Of a DNA stretch of 64,000 nucleotides, positions 51,405-60,924 are shown in pieces. Numbering within the stretch: position 1 is the first letter of the stretch; the number at the start of each line of letters is the position of its first letter. This DNA is from Bacillota bacterium. GTDB lineage: Bacteria > Bacillota > Clostridia > Clostridiales > Clostridiaceae. The DNA is taken from assembly GCA_021781745.1 (NCBI GenBank), contig JAJXWH010000030.1:1-64000 (forward strand). Direction: 5' to 3'. The translations under genes and the position numbers were made by a program. The notes beneath the pieces were generated by a model that was not told the DNA's origin, did not search any database, and was given only the letters and a program-made list of their open reading frames with translations.

Positions 51405-51608
51405 TCATGGATAATTAAGAAACTTAGTTATCTCCTTGAGAATTTCATCAATGACTTTAAACAAAGATTTTCTTATTCTCTGAAATCTAGTTCTTGTGCA
51501 AAATTTCAGAGATAAATCTTTTAAGTTTTTAGTGCATAAAATTAACAAAGCTTTCTCAGAAGTTCTTCAACAATTGATTATATTAGAATTTTTGTTATGC
51601 TCTAACAT
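51405..51608 (-). pseudogene. Small ORF interrupted by an in-frame TGA
   Basis: An ATG at 51606-51608 with a strong AGGAGG signal opens MLEHNKNSNIINC, then TGA (51567-51569), and the same frame continues 53 residues (RTSEKALLILCTKNLKDLSL...) to a stop at 51405. Either a 13-residue peptide or a broken 67-residue gene. I do not recognise the protein. An inverted repeat CTCTGAAA/TTTCAGAG is at 51478-51512. Confidence 0.4.
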
Positions 51609-51735
51609 ATTACTACCTCCTATCATTGATTTTTGGTCTTTTTGATGATAGTGTAACAAATTTGTTAGAGCTTTTCTATTTGTAAATAATGCTTGTGAAT
51701 TTGACTAGGTCATAGACACCTAAACTCACAACCCC

Positions 51736-51858
51736 TTAAGTACCCTTTACAATAATTATCTTAGCTCAATCAATTGGAATGTACTCACCATCTCTAAAAC
51801 ACTGAATCTTTAATGTTCCTATTATATTCAATAAGTTTGTATTACTTATACTCTCCAT
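51736..51858 (-). pseudogene. Third SleC-like fragment
   Basis: ATG at 51856-51858 behind AGGAGAG reads MESISNTNLLNIIGTLKIQC, then FRDGEYIPID, a TGA where the other copies have Gly, then AKIIIVKGT and a stop. TLKIQCFR and IPIDGAKI are the start of the SleC module in the two larger genes. It begins 25 bases after the truncated YetF frame stops. Confidence 0.75.
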
Positions 51859-51882
51859 ATCTCTCCTATAGTTAAAGCTGAA

Positions 51883-52242
51883 TTAAACCTCTTCAAAAGT
51901 AATCCTTACCTTTTTCAAATTATAATCTAATAATTTACCATTACTTATAAGTATAATAGGTTCACCATCAACTAAATTTCTGAATTTAATGCTTTTAATG
52001 TCTAAATAATCTGTAATAACAACTAATATGGCAATAACACTTACTGAAATTGCTGCCAAAAATGGTGTTTCTTGTGAACCTAATGCTATTCTTACCGCAA
52101 TAGACCCCATAGTAATTCCAACTATAAAATCAAAAAACGTTATTCTTGATATAAGCTTTCTCCCAATTATTCTTCCTAAGATTAATAGAAGAATGTAAGC
52201 CGAAGTACTTCTAAAAAATATTTCTATAATTTTACTTGTCAT
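51883..52242 (-). CDS. YetF/DUF421-like membrane protein, truncated
   Basis: A 119-residue fragment of the DUF421/YetF family: three hydrophobic segments (AYILLLILGRIIGRKLIS, the FFDFIVGITMGSIAVRIALG loop and AAISVSVIAILVVITDYL) and the FRNLVDGEPIILISNGKLLD strand. Typical members are about 220-240 residues with a C-terminal soluble domain that is missing here; the frame ends at RITFEEV, right where the third SleC fragment begins. It may be translated as a short membrane protein but is probably nonfunctional. AGGGAG supports the start. Confidence 0.75.
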   Translation of the reverse strand: MTSKIIEIFFRSTSAYILLLILGRIIGRKLISRITFFDFIVGITMGSIAVRIALGSQETPFLAAISVSVIAILVVITDYLDIKSIKFRNLVDGEPIILISNGKLLDYNLKKVRITFEEV

Positions 52243-52271
52243 AATTTACTCCCTATCTTTATAATATTTTA

Positions 52272-53321
52272 TCACCCTACATATTCCTTATAAGGTATAC
52301 GAACTGCAACTCCTGTATCATCAAATTTGTACGGAGTACCTTCAAGAGGACTTCTATTATTAACTAAGTTCATACCTATAGCATAGCAGGCCTCTGCCAT
52401 AGCTAAATGATCTTGAAAAACAGACCCTGTCATTTCTCCCTTTTTAATTAATTCTTGAGCTGCTGGTATTGCATCCACTCCTACAACAACTATACTTTTT
52501 GTATTGTCTCCTTTATTATATCCATACTTTTGCAGCACTTCGATTGCACCTATAGCCATTTCATCATTGTTAGAAATTATAGCTTCAATCCTATTATAAT
52601 AATGTAAAAATAATGGTTCGAAATTTTCCTTGGCTGTTTCTCTATTCCAATTGCACACTGTTGATGCAAGTTCTTGAGTACTTATTCCTGCGTTATTAAT
52701 AGTTGAAATACAGTATTGTGTTCTTTGAATTGCTTCTTTATTATTAAGTTCTCCCACTAGCATTACATATTGCAATATATTATCTCCATTAGTATCTATA
52801 GCTGCTTTGTTTTTATTCCATGCATTAGTAAGAATTCTTCCTTGAAACATTCCAGCTTGAGCTGCATTTGTTCCTACATAAACAGCTTTACTATACGACT
52901 GAACTGAAGAAATATCAAATGGTTCTCTATTAAACAATACTACTGGAATATTGTCTTCCTTTATTCTATCAATAATCTCATATGTACTTTTGACATCTAC
53001 TAAATTTAATATTATAAGATCAGCACTTTTATTTCTAAGAAGCGTTTCAATAGTTTGATTTTGTATTGCTTGATTATCCTTCCCATCATAAAAAGTAAAT
53101 TCAATTTTACTTTCATTGTTCTTTTGAATTTCTTCTAAATCTTTGCGAACTAGAGAGATATAAACATCATCAAATCTGTATAATAACACAGCCCCTTTGA
53201 CAGTATTTTGCTTTTCATTTGCCGTTTTAGCATAAATTTTTTTATAACTATTTGAAAATATCATAGTAAATATGAAAACTAACACTGCCATAATTGATAT
53301 TATCTTTCTCAATAAATTCAT
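52272..53321 (-). CDS. Galactose/sugar ABC transporter substrate-binding protein (orphan)
   Basis: A 349-residue periplasmic-binding-protein-fold protein (type I, MglB-like). The N-terminal signal peptide (MNLLRKIISIMAVLVFIFTM) has no lipobox, so it could be secreted or anchored by its hydrophobic start. GAVLLYRFDDVYISLVRKDL, NREPFDISSVQSYSKAVYVG and ISNNDEMAIGAIEVLQKYGY match galactose-binding proteins; VVGVDAIPAAQEL is near the hinge. No permease or ATPase gene is adjacent, so it may serve a sensor or another transporter. AGAAGGAGG before the ATG. Confidence 0.85.
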   Translation of the reverse strand: MNLLRKIISIMAVLVFIFTMIFSNSYKKIYAKTANEKQNTVKGAVLLYRFDDVYISLVRKDLEEIQKNNESKIEFTFYDGKDNQAIQNQTIETLLRNKSADLIILNLVDVKSTYEIIDRIKEDNIPVVLFNREPFDISSVQSYSKAVYVGTNAAQAGMFQGRILTNAWNKNKAAIDTNGDNILQYVMLVGELNNKEAIQRTQYCISTINNAGISTQELASTVCNWNRETAKENFEPLFLHYYNRIEAIISNNDEMAIGAIEVLQKYGYNKGDNTKSIVVVGVDAIPAAQELIKKGEMTGSVFQDHLAMAEACYAIGMNLVNNRSPLEGTPYKFDDTGVAVRIPYKEYVG

Positions 53322-53540
53322 TTGAATCCCTCCTTCTGCCTAACATTATTACTATTATTTATAAATTCACAAATACTTATTCAAGTAAATATACTTCTTA
53401 GTCTGAATTTAGATACATCTGTATTTTTCACTCTCCTACTTCACTAATGGCTTCTTGATAAATTTCTCATTCTCCTAAAATATTATTATCCTTATATATT
53501 TTTGAGACCTATGTAGAAAATCTATTTTAACATTAAAAAA

Positions 53541-53566
53541 TAGCAGCCAATTAAATTTAGCTGCTA
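53541..53566 (-). terminator. Terminator of the protease-SleC fusion gene
   Basis: TAGCAGC and GCTGCTA pair around a 12-base loop and are followed on the minus strand by ATTTTTTAATG. It ends 14 bases from the stop at 53580. Confidence 0.85.
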
Positions 53567-53579
53567 CTTTTGAATCTAT

Positions 53580-56500
53580 TTAATAATAAAACTTTGGAAT
53601 TCCCCTTTTATTGTCCAAACCTGGTATAATTGGCGGTATAAACTCATTTAATCTTTCTCGTCTGCTTGATTCAGTAGTTTTAAGTTCTGCAAGTCTTGTT
53701 ACCCCAACATAAACATCTGATATCTTGTACCAGGTTGCATAGTTAACTACACCAGTTTGTGGCAGTGTAAATATCTGTTGAAAGGTTTTTACTGCATCTG
53801 CAGTTTTTTGAGTATACTGTCCATCTTCCGCTTCCTTAGGAATTAGTGGATAATTTCTTGCTATTCTATTTAATTGGCCTTGAATTGCTCTTACCGATGT
53901 TCCTGATGATCCAATAGTTAACTCTTCTCCCGGATATGACATGGGACTTCCAGCAACCTTTTCAGCTGTAGCTAATTCAATATCATTTCCATAGTAATGT
54001 GTCAATATATCAAATGGTACATAGCCTTGCATTCCTAATTGCTGACTTCCCCATTGACTTAACCATTCAGGACACGTCACACTCTTTCCATCACAATATT
54101 GTGAAAATAGTGGCTGTTTCTTCCCAATTCTTTTTATATACGTTGAGAAAATCTCATCTACAATTTGGCTTATGTTATCATAGATGTTTCTGCCGTAACT
54201 AAATGCTTGATCAAAGGCTGTAGAATTAGTAACATCAAAGTTTTTACCTTTCCCTCTATACCATTCAGTAAAAATTCTGTTCAATGTAAAAGATACAATA
54301 CAATAAATATTTGCCCGTAGTGCTGAATTTGTCCAAGTTGAATATATTTCACTTGAAGCAACATTTTTAATATAATCTTTAAATGGTACTTTATAATTTG
54401 GTGCTGATGGATCATTTGGATCTCCTTGATGAACAATAATATATTCTGGCACTATCGGCTCCGGCAATACAACTCCTGAAGTTGGTGGTGGTAGTGGTTT
54501 TTCAGCTTCTTCAGGTATCTTAGGAGGATATTTTCCATTTAAAACATTTGGTGGTATGTTTATAACTTCCTGTCTCATATCTCCTCTTCCTAAATTAACT
54601 TCTAAATTGCATATTTGATATGCAACTTGCGTAGGAAATACCTGGCAACCCCTTATTATTATTGGCTTAAATCCATTTCTTTCAACTGTTATATCATATA
54701 AGCTATAAGGAGTTTCAGTACTATTCTCATTTAAAGAATATTCTAAAGGTGGTGCTGGTAATTCTATTATCTGAGTTAATCCTACTGAATCTGTAGTAAG
54801 CTCAATATTTTTAGCACTTCCAGGGGCTGTTGTTTCTCTCACAGTTATCTTAGCACTATCAATTGGTACATAATCAGTTCCTCTGAAACATTGAATCTTT
54901 AATCTGCCAGTATTCGCTGTATTCTTTTTTTCCATAAAATCCCTCTTCATATTTTTCCTAGAATTATTATATTTATTATACGAAATATTGGTTCCTGACG
55001 TATATTTATTATTTACATTTCCTCTAGTCAAAATAGCATTTAAATCATTTTGAAGCAGCTTTAAGCTATTAAATGCACATACTTCCCCATATCCCCATGA
55101 TGGATTTGGATATGTTATATCTGTACGATTTCTTTTAGCACCCTTTACCAAATAGTATTTTAATCTTTCCCCAAAAAGATAAGGATCATTCCCCTTTATT
55201 ATTCCCCACTGCATCATTAATGCACATATTCCTGCTACTTGAGGTGCTGCCATTGATGTACCCGTATTACTAGTAAATCCCCCTTCTGGCATTGGTCCAA
55301 ATATATCTTCCCCTGGTGCAACTAAATCTGGTCTTACTGAATTTCTTTGGTTTAATGCTCCCCTGCCACTAAATGAAGATAAATTATTAGTTCTATAATT
55401 ATAGCTTCCAACAGCAATAATATTATCAACTGTTGCCGGTATTCCTAAAGTATTATATTGGTTTGGCTCTAAAAATTTTGTTCTTGGATTAAGTCCTTCA
55501 AGTACCGGAAGCCAAATTGAATATGTTCCTAAATATTCATTTAGAACATCTATTTCTAATGTCCAAACTCCTTCCGCAAGAAAGCTTGTTCTAGCAGAAA
55601 GAATTATCTTAATTTCACTGTTTAACTCAAAAGGTTTAGGTCCCTCTACATATATATAGTACCTATCACTTCCTATAGCCCCCTCAATATATCCCTCTTG
55701 TATATTTATATTGTTGCTTTTCTGTCCCGTTGGATTGATTATGCTTATTGACAAATTTGGTAAGATTCCTTTATATATATTCATCACGATAGATTTTTCT
55801 TCACTTGCTATGTTAAAGATTTCTCTTTGAGTTTTCTTTAATTCTCTTCCAACATGATGTCCTGCATCTCCTTCATTGCCTGCTGCTATTACAATTGCAA
55901 CTCTTTCTAAGTTTTGTACTGTCCTTATATATTGTTCTAAAAGACTGCTCCCATCATGCGCACCATCATTTGTGCTCAAGCTAAGGCTAATAACCAATGG
56001 CATCTTAAGCTCTTTGCTTTTATCTACTAAAAACCTAATTCCCTGCATTATTTGAGAACTTAATGCTGCAGCTCCTCTGGCTGCCTTAACCATAGCTATG
56101 GACGCTTTAGGTGCTGCACCTCTATACATTTCATCTATTCTTCCCCCTCCACATGCAATTCCTGCTACAAGTGTTCCATGTCCTGTATCATCAGTTAATG
56201 GAATTATTGAAAAGGGATTTGTAGACTTTATTGCCTCATTTATAGTCTGCTTATTATATATTTTTCCTCCCGCACTTAAATCATAAATATATTCTATTCT
56301 TGTTGTTCCTGCAGTATTCAAAAATGCTGGATGTGTATAATCTATTCCTGAATCTACAAATCCAACTAATATACCTTCACCTGAAACATCAAAATCAGGT
56401 GAAAGTTGTTGTATACATGATACTTTGTTACTTTCTTCATCTTGTTCATATAAACTCTTAGGTAATTCAATATATTGAATAGTGTTACTTACTGATAATT

Positions 56501-56750
56501 CCTCCAGTTTATCTCTAGGAATGTCAACAACAGCAAAATTGAATCCTAAATCTATAAATTTACCACCTAATCCTTCAATGAATGCTCTTGTTTGTTCTGG
56601 AGTATCCCTATATAAAATTGTGAGTTCTAAAATACCGCTTTGAACTTCATATTTAAAGCCAAGCTGATCTAATATTGCCTTTGGCACATTTGTTAACAAG
56701 CCCATTGATGCATCTGTTTTCGATGGCACTTGCCTTTTAAGCTCAGACAT
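53580..56750 (-). CDS. Csp-type subtilisin fused to a SleC-like cortex-lytic enzyme
   Basis: A 1056-residue protein. Residues 1 to about 570 form a Csp-like subtilisin (S8) with prodomain (about 1-115) and intact triad Asp133 (DSGIDYTHP), His191 (DTGHGTLVAG) and Ser499 (GTSMAAPQVAG), plus oxyanion Asn292 (AAGNEGD). From about 611 a SleC module follows: TGRLKIQCFRGTDYVPIDSA, a SpoIID/LytB-like region (KDYIKNVASSEIYSTWTNSA, Glu801 likely catalytic, then QYCDGKSVTCPEWLSQW) and a C-terminal PG_binding_1 domain (TSVRAIQGQL...). In C. perfringens CspB cleaves separate pro-SleC; here both sit in one chain. An internal ATG with GAGGG (residue about 606) could restart SleC alone. A polyferredoxin gene lies immediately upstream. 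Confidence 0.9.
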   Translation of the reverse strand: MSELKRQVPSKTDASMGLLTNVPKAILDQLGFKYEVQSGILELTILYRDTPEQTRAFIEGLGGKFIDLGFNFAVVDIPRDKLEELSVSNTIQYIELPKSLYEQDEESNKVSCIQQLSPDFDVSGEGILVGFVDSGIDYTHPAFLNTAGTTRIEYIYDLSAGGKIYNKQTINEAIKSTNPFSIIPLTDDTGHGTLVAGIACGGGRIDEMYRGAAPKASIAMVKAARGAAALSSQIMQGIRFLVDKSKELKMPLVISLSLSTNDGAHDGSSLLEQYIRTVQNLERVAIVIAAGNEGDAGHHVGRELKKTQREIFNIASEEKSIVMNIYKGILPNLSISIINPTGQKSNNINIQEGYIEGAIGSDRYYIYVEGPKPFELNSEIKIILSARTSFLAEGVWTLEIDVLNEYLGTYSIWLPVLEGLNPRTKFLEPNQYNTLGIPATVDNIIAVGSYNYRTNNLSSFSGRGALNQRNSVRPDLVAPGEDIFGPMPEGGFTSNTGTSMAAPQVAGICALMMQWGIIKGNDPYLFGERLKYYLVKGAKRNRTDITYPNPSWGYGEVCAFNSLKLLQNDLNAILTRGNVNNKYTSGTNISYNKYNNSRKNMKRDFMEKKNTANTGRLKIQCFRGTDYVPIDSAKITVRETTAPGSAKNIELTTDSVGLTQIIELPAPPLEYSLNENSTETPYSLYDITVERNGFKPIIIRGCQVFPTQVAYQICNLEVNLGRGDMRQEVINIPPNVLNGKYPPKIPEEAEKPLPPPTSGVVLPEPIVPEYIIVHQGDPNDPSAPNYKVPFKDYIKNVASSEIYSTWTNSALRANIYCIVSFTLNRIFTEWYRGKGKNFDVTNSTAFDQAFSYGRNIYDNISQIVDEIFSTYIKRIGKKQPLFSQYCDGKSVTCPEWLSQWGSQQLGMQGYVPFDILTHYYGNDIELATAEKVAGSPMSYPGEELTIGSSGTSVRAIQGQLNRIARNYPLIPKEAEDGQYTQKTADAVKTFQQIFTLPQTGVVNYATWYKISDVYVGVTRLAELKTTESSRRERLNEFIPPIIPGLDNKRGIPKFYY

Positions 56751-56821
56751 AGTTAATCACACCTTAAATTTATATATCCATTCTCATTACTATGCAGAAA
56801 TCTATTAAATAAAAACTTAAA

Positions 56822-57937
56822 TTATTTTAATTTTTCCCTAGCTACTTCAACATCAAAATCAGCAATACTATTCTTAATATCTTTCAACTTAGTTTCTTTT
56901 GGAATAGACGTAGGTAAATCAAGTTTTTTATACACTTCATTTAATTCCATGTGTAATCCTATGGATACTTCTTCTATAGTCATATAACCTTTTATTTCTT
57001 CTGGGGTTATTCTTGTTTGAGCAGTTACAGCTGGCGGAGTAATTTCATACACTCCAATAATCTTTGTAATGCCTATTCCACCAAAGAATAATACGAAAAT
57101 AAATATTGCTAAAAATACCGGTCTAACGGCTTTATTTCTAACCTTAAATTCTAATGTATTATTTTTAGGACACGAAAGTATGCAACTTTGACAATTAATA
57201 CATTCAGCGGATTTAATTTCTTTAAGCTCAGAAACTTTAATGTTAACAGGACAATTTTTATCACATATGCCACAGTTTACACAAGTATTCTCATTTCTCG
57301 TGATTTTTGATGGACTTAATTTTGAAATTATTCCATAAACTGCACCCATAGGGCAGAGATATTTACAGAAAAATCTATCATATAATAATGAACCGATTAA
57401 AATAACTATTAAAATGCTAAAACCAATTGAATATTCGGAAGTTAAAGATTCTACTCCTGCAGATACATGTCCATATGCAGCCCACGGGTCATATGGATTT
57501 ACCCATAAACCAGCTGTATTCCAAGCAAAATACAATGTAATTATTAAAATAACATATTTAAGATACCTTAAAGGCTTGTCTATCATTCTTGGAATAATAA
57601 ATCTTTTTCCAAATACCTTTTTTCCTATGACTCCGAAGAACTCTTGAAGTGCTCCAAATGGGCAGATAAGACCACAAAAACTTCTTCTAAAAATTAATGC
57701 TATAGTGAGCGTTATTATAAGAATAATTAAGGTACCCGAAAATATTTTATCTATATATTTTCCTCCAAATATAATACTATAAAATGACTCTAATCCACCA
57801 TAAGGACATAGGGCATGTATTGATGGTTCCTTTCCTCCCCCTAGAAGCTGGTGAAGATAAGCTTCTACTGTACTATGTATCAAAAATATTGCCAGTAAAA
57901 TATATCGTAAGCTTTTTAATAATTTATTTCTTCTCAT
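56822..57937 (-). CDS. Membrane polyferredoxin (NapH/YccM/NosR-like)
   Basis: A 371-residue protein with about five transmembrane helices, CxxxCP motifs in loops (RRSFCGLICPFGALQEFFG and DRFFCKYLCPMGAVYGI), and two 4Fe-4S ferredoxin clusters (CVNCGICDKNCPVN, CINCQSCILSCPK). This family moves electrons across the membrane. After residue 300 a soluble tail (ITPEEIKGYMTIEEVSIGLH) has no cluster. It is encoded just upstream of the spore protease-SleC fusion and shares that region with a decayed second copy (50899-50967). Confidence 0.85.
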   Translation of the reverse strand: MRRNKLLKSLRYILLAIFLIHSTVEAYLHQLLGGGKEPSIHALCPYGGLESFYSIIFGGKYIDKIFSGTLIILIITLTIALIFRRSFCGLICPFGALQEFFGVIGKKVFGKRFIIPRMIDKPLRYLKYVILIITLYFAWNTAGLWVNPYDPWAAYGHVSAGVESLTSEYSIGFSILIVILIGSLLYDRFFCKYLCPMGAVYGIISKLSPSKITRNENTCVNCGICDKNCPVNIKVSELKEIKSAECINCQSCILSCPKNNTLEFKVRNKAVRPVFLAIFIFVLFFGGIGITKIIGVYEITPPAVTAQTRITPEEIKGYMTIEEVSIGLHMELNEVYKKLDLPTSIPKETKLKDIKNSIADFDVEVAREKLK

Positions 57938-57999
57938 CTCTATTCCCCCTATACTTTTCTATTTATCATAGTTATTCTTTATATTTTTTAGAATATAAA

Positions 58000-58437
58000 C
58001 TAAACCTCACTACCTTTTCTAAATTTGAATTCATTATATGATAATTCTCCTTTTACAAGCCTTTCCTTCGTAATATTATCAATGTTAATACTTTCTATTT
58101 CATTCTTGATGCTAAAAAATTCTTTAGTGCTTACCTCACAAAGTGCATATCTTTTTAGAAGAATAGTTATATAAAGATTTGAATATTTTATATTTTCAAT
58201 AATTGACTTTCTTTCTATATACTCATCAGCACTAATTATTCCCATAGCATATTTTTCTTTAAGAATGTCAATTAACTCTTCTCTAAATGGATTTTCAGTT
58301 TTCTTATTTCTTAACAACATAAATACTAAAGCAGCAAAAATTATTAAAATAAGAATTAATATATCTGAACCCCAAAAGCCGTATCCCATATTGTAACCAT
58401 ACCCATTTCCATATCCCATATGATATCCGTGTCTCAT
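58000..58437 (-). CDS. SHOCT-domain membrane protein
   Basis: A 145-residue protein. A Gly/Tyr/His-rich start (MGYGNGYGYNMGYGFWG) precedes one transmembrane helix (ILILILIIFAALVFMLL), then a SHOCT domain (ELIDILKEKYAMGIISADEY, about 54-73) and a helical tail. SHOCT domains act as small oligomerisation modules near membranes. GGAGGTGAT precedes the ATG. It follows the histidine-kinase gene by 14 bases and belongs with the two-component system. Confidence 0.8.
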   Translation of the reverse strand: MRHGYHMGYGNGYGYNMGYGFWGSDILILILIIFAALVFMLLRNKKTENPFREELIDILKEKYAMGIISADEYIERKSIIENIKYSNLYITILLKRYALCEVSTKEFFSIKNEIESINIDNITKERLVKGELSYNEFKFRKGSEV

Positions 58438-58451
58438 AAAATCACCTCCGT

Positions 58452-60227
58452 CTATACGATTGAAAATGAAATAGTTATTGTTGTACCTTTTCCTAGATCA
58501 CTTTCTATAAAAAACTTTGCATTTAAAACTTTTGCTAATCTTTTTGCTATTGAAAGACCAAGTCCAGTTCCACCTGTATTTGCATTTCTTGCTTTATCCG
58601 CTTTATAGAACTTTTCACCTAAATACGCAATTTCATCTTTAGGTATACCAATTCCATTATCTTTTATAGCTATATAAATACTTTTGTTATCTGTATATGT
58701 TCTTACTTTTAAAACACCTTTATTTTCAGAAAACTTAATTGCATTATCTAAAAATATAATTATTAACTGTTTTAACTTATCATAATCACTTAATAATCTA
58801 GGTAAATCCCCTCCTAAAGATAGTTGCAAATCTATGTTCTTATCATATAGTAAAGGTCTAAGGCTTCTTATCGTATCATTTATGAACATATTTACATCAA
58901 GTTCTGTAAAATCAAGCTCTAATTTTCCCGATTCTAACCTGCTTAAATTAAGCAAATCTTTAACCATTCTTTCAAGTCTATTTGTTTCTTTTATGAGAGT
59001 AATGCAGGTTTCCGCTACATGCTCCGGCTTTGTCATTCCATCTACAATAGATTCTAAATTACCTTTAATAACCGTTAATGGTGTCCTAAATTCATGGGAA
59101 ACATTTGAAATGAAATCTTTGCGCATTTGTTCAAGCTTTTCTTTTTCACTTATATCTTGAATAAGAATAACACCACCTATAATCTCATTTGAATTGTTCT
59201 TTATTGGAGATATTGAAAATTCTAATACTTTGCCTCCATGCTCTTTTAAAATTATTTTTTTTTCATTAGCAGATATGGAAGAATTAAATTCTTTAATTAT
59301 ATCTAAATCTGATAATATTTTGACTACTTCTGTATTATCTTTTAACTTTTTATATGAAAGAAGTTTAATAGCAGCTTCATTTGTATTTATAATATTGAAG
59401 GTTCTATCAAAAGCTATTATTCCCTCACTTATGCTTGTTATGATATTACTTAGCTTGTTTTTCTCTTCAAAAAGTTCATTAATGGTATGCTTAAGTTTTA
59501 AAGATAACAAGTCAAATGAATTTGATAATTCTCCTATTTCATCTTTTTGATATATATTTGTTTTTATTCCATAATGCCCTCTTGCTAGTTCCAAGGCAGA
59601 TGAATTAATTTTCTTTATTGGTCTAGAAATATTCCTTGAGAAATAATATCCTAAGACACCTACAAGAACTGTTTCACCTAAAACAGCTAAAATTAAATTC
59701 AGAAAGAATTTGTTCATGGAATTAGATAAATCAGTTATTGATGAATTTAGAATTACAGCTCCGACTATGGCGTTATTGTCTTTTATTGGAACGGCTATTG
59801 TCATCATTTCTTCATTATAATAAGGATTATAGCCTTCATCATATACTTCTGTTCCCTCTAATACTTTGCTGTTAATATCATCATATAAATCCTTTATTTC
59901 TGAATCATTAATGTGCTTAATATCATCATCAGTATCCGATGCAGTTATAATACTTTTATCTATATTAAGTATCCAAATTTTCGCATTATCAATATCATTA
60001 ATTAAATGTATCATTTTAATAAATTCTTCATTATTTAAAGAATTACTCACATATGGTTTAATAGTTTCGGAAATTGCTATAGCATGTTTGTGCATATTAT
60101 TTTTTTTAACTTCATAAATATTATTTCTAAATATATTTAAAGCAATAATACCTATGAATAGAGTTGAAACTATAACAATTCCTAAAAATCCAAGAGTTAA
60201 TTTAAAAGTAATATTTTTCTTAAACAT
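58452..60227 (-). CDS. Membrane sensor histidine kinase with HAMP and PAS
   Basis: A 591-residue kinase: two transmembrane helices flank an extracellular sensor (about 30-180), then HAMP (SRNISRPIKKINSSALELAR), a PAS domain with IAFDRTFNIINTNEAAIKLL, HisKA (FISNVSHEFRTPLTVIKGNL) and HATPase (IIIFLDNAIKFSENKG and GGTGLGLSIAKRL). PhoR/ResE/WalK-like architecture. The ATG at 60225-60227 overlaps the response-regulator stop by eight bases. An open frame continues upstream but would run into the regulator gene. Confidence 0.9.
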   Translation of the reverse strand: MFKKNITFKLTLGFLGIVIVSTLFIGIIALNIFRNNIYEVKKNNMHKHAIAISETIKPYVSNSLNNEEFIKMIHLINDIDNAKIWILNIDKSIITASDTDDDIKHINDSEIKDLYDDINSKVLEGTEVYDEGYNPYYNEEMMTIAVPIKDNNAIVGAVILNSSITDLSNSMNKFFLNLILAVLGETVLVGVLGYYFSRNISRPIKKINSSALELARGHYGIKTNIYQKDEIGELSNSFDLLSLKLKHTINELFEEKNKLSNIITSISEGIIAFDRTFNIINTNEAAIKLLSYKKLKDNTEVVKILSDLDIIKEFNSSISANEKKIILKEHGGKVLEFSISPIKNNSNEIIGGVILIQDISEKEKLEQMRKDFISNVSHEFRTPLTVIKGNLESIVDGMTKPEHVAETCITLIKETNRLERMVKDLLNLSRLESGKLELDFTELDVNMFINDTIRSLRPLLYDKNIDLQLSLGGDLPRLLSDYDKLKQLIIIFLDNAIKFSENKGVLKVRTYTDNKSIYIAIKDNGIGIPKDEIAYLGEKFYKADKARNANTGGTGLGLSIAKRLAKVLNAKFFIESDLGKGTTITISFSIV

Positions 60228-60912
60228 CTTCCACCTCGAATTTATACCCCATACCCCAAATAGTTTTAATATCCCAGTTATACTGTCCATTAAGGTCAAG
60301 CTTAGCTCTTATTCTCTTTATGTGTGTATCTACTGTTCTTGGATCTCCAAAGTAATCTACTCCCCACACATTATCTAAAAGATCATCTCGTTTGACAATT
60401 TTATTAGGTGAACTTGCAAGCATCCATAGAACTTCAATCTCTTTTTTTGTAAGATTCATGTGTACTCCATCTATTTTAACTGTGTAATTATTAATATCTA
60501 ATTCAAGTTTAGAATATTTAATTATTGATAGCTTATTATTTTCTACTGGGGTAATTCTCCTAAGTACTGCTTTTATTCTTGCTACTACTTCTCCAGGGCT
60601 GAATGGTTTTATAATATAATCATCAGCACCAGAATTTAATCCAAGTATTTTGTCTGCATCTTCACTTTTAGCAGTAATCATTATAATAGGAGTATTTGAT
60701 TCCTTTCTAATTCTATTACATACTTCAATCCCATCCATTAACGGCATCATAATATCAAGTAAAATTAATTCTGGATTATAATGTTTATATTTTAATAAAG
60801 CTTCTTCTCCATCAAGAGCAAAAATCACATTAAAATCCTCCTTCTCTATATAAGGCTTTAAAATTTTAATTATTTCCATGTTATCATCAGCAATCAGAAT
60901 ATTTTTACTCAT
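60220..60912 (-). CDS. OmpR/PhoB-family response regulator
   Basis: A 230-residue regulator with phosphoacceptor Asp in LILLDIMMPLMDG (about residues 50-62), the conserved DDYIIKPFSP and a winged helix ending THIKRIRAKLDL and GMGYKF. The ATG at 60910-60912 follows GAGAGG; a GTG three codons upstream is less likely. First gene of the regulator-kinase-SHOCT operon. Divergent from the exported DUF2680 protein gene, whose upstream region carries direct repeats of TTTGTG-type hexamers expected for a PhoB-like binding site. Confidence 0.9.
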   Translation of the reverse strand: MSKNILIADDNMEIIKILKPYIEKEDFNVIFALDGEEALLKYKHYNPELILLDIMMPLMDGIEVCNRIRKESNTPIIMITAKSEDADKILGLNSGADDYIIKPFSPGEVVARIKAVLRRITPVENNKLSIIKYSKLELDINNYTVKIDGVHMNLTKKEIEVLWMLASSPNKIVKRDDLLDNVWGVDYFGDPRTVDTHIKRIRAKLDLNGQYNWDIKTIWGMGYKFEVEDV

Positions 60913-60924
60913 TTTTATCACCTC

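Noticed and set aside
51567-51569. TGA as a selenocysteine codon
   Set aside because: No convincing SECIS-type hairpin immediately after it and no known selenoprotein family; a nonsense mutation is simpler.
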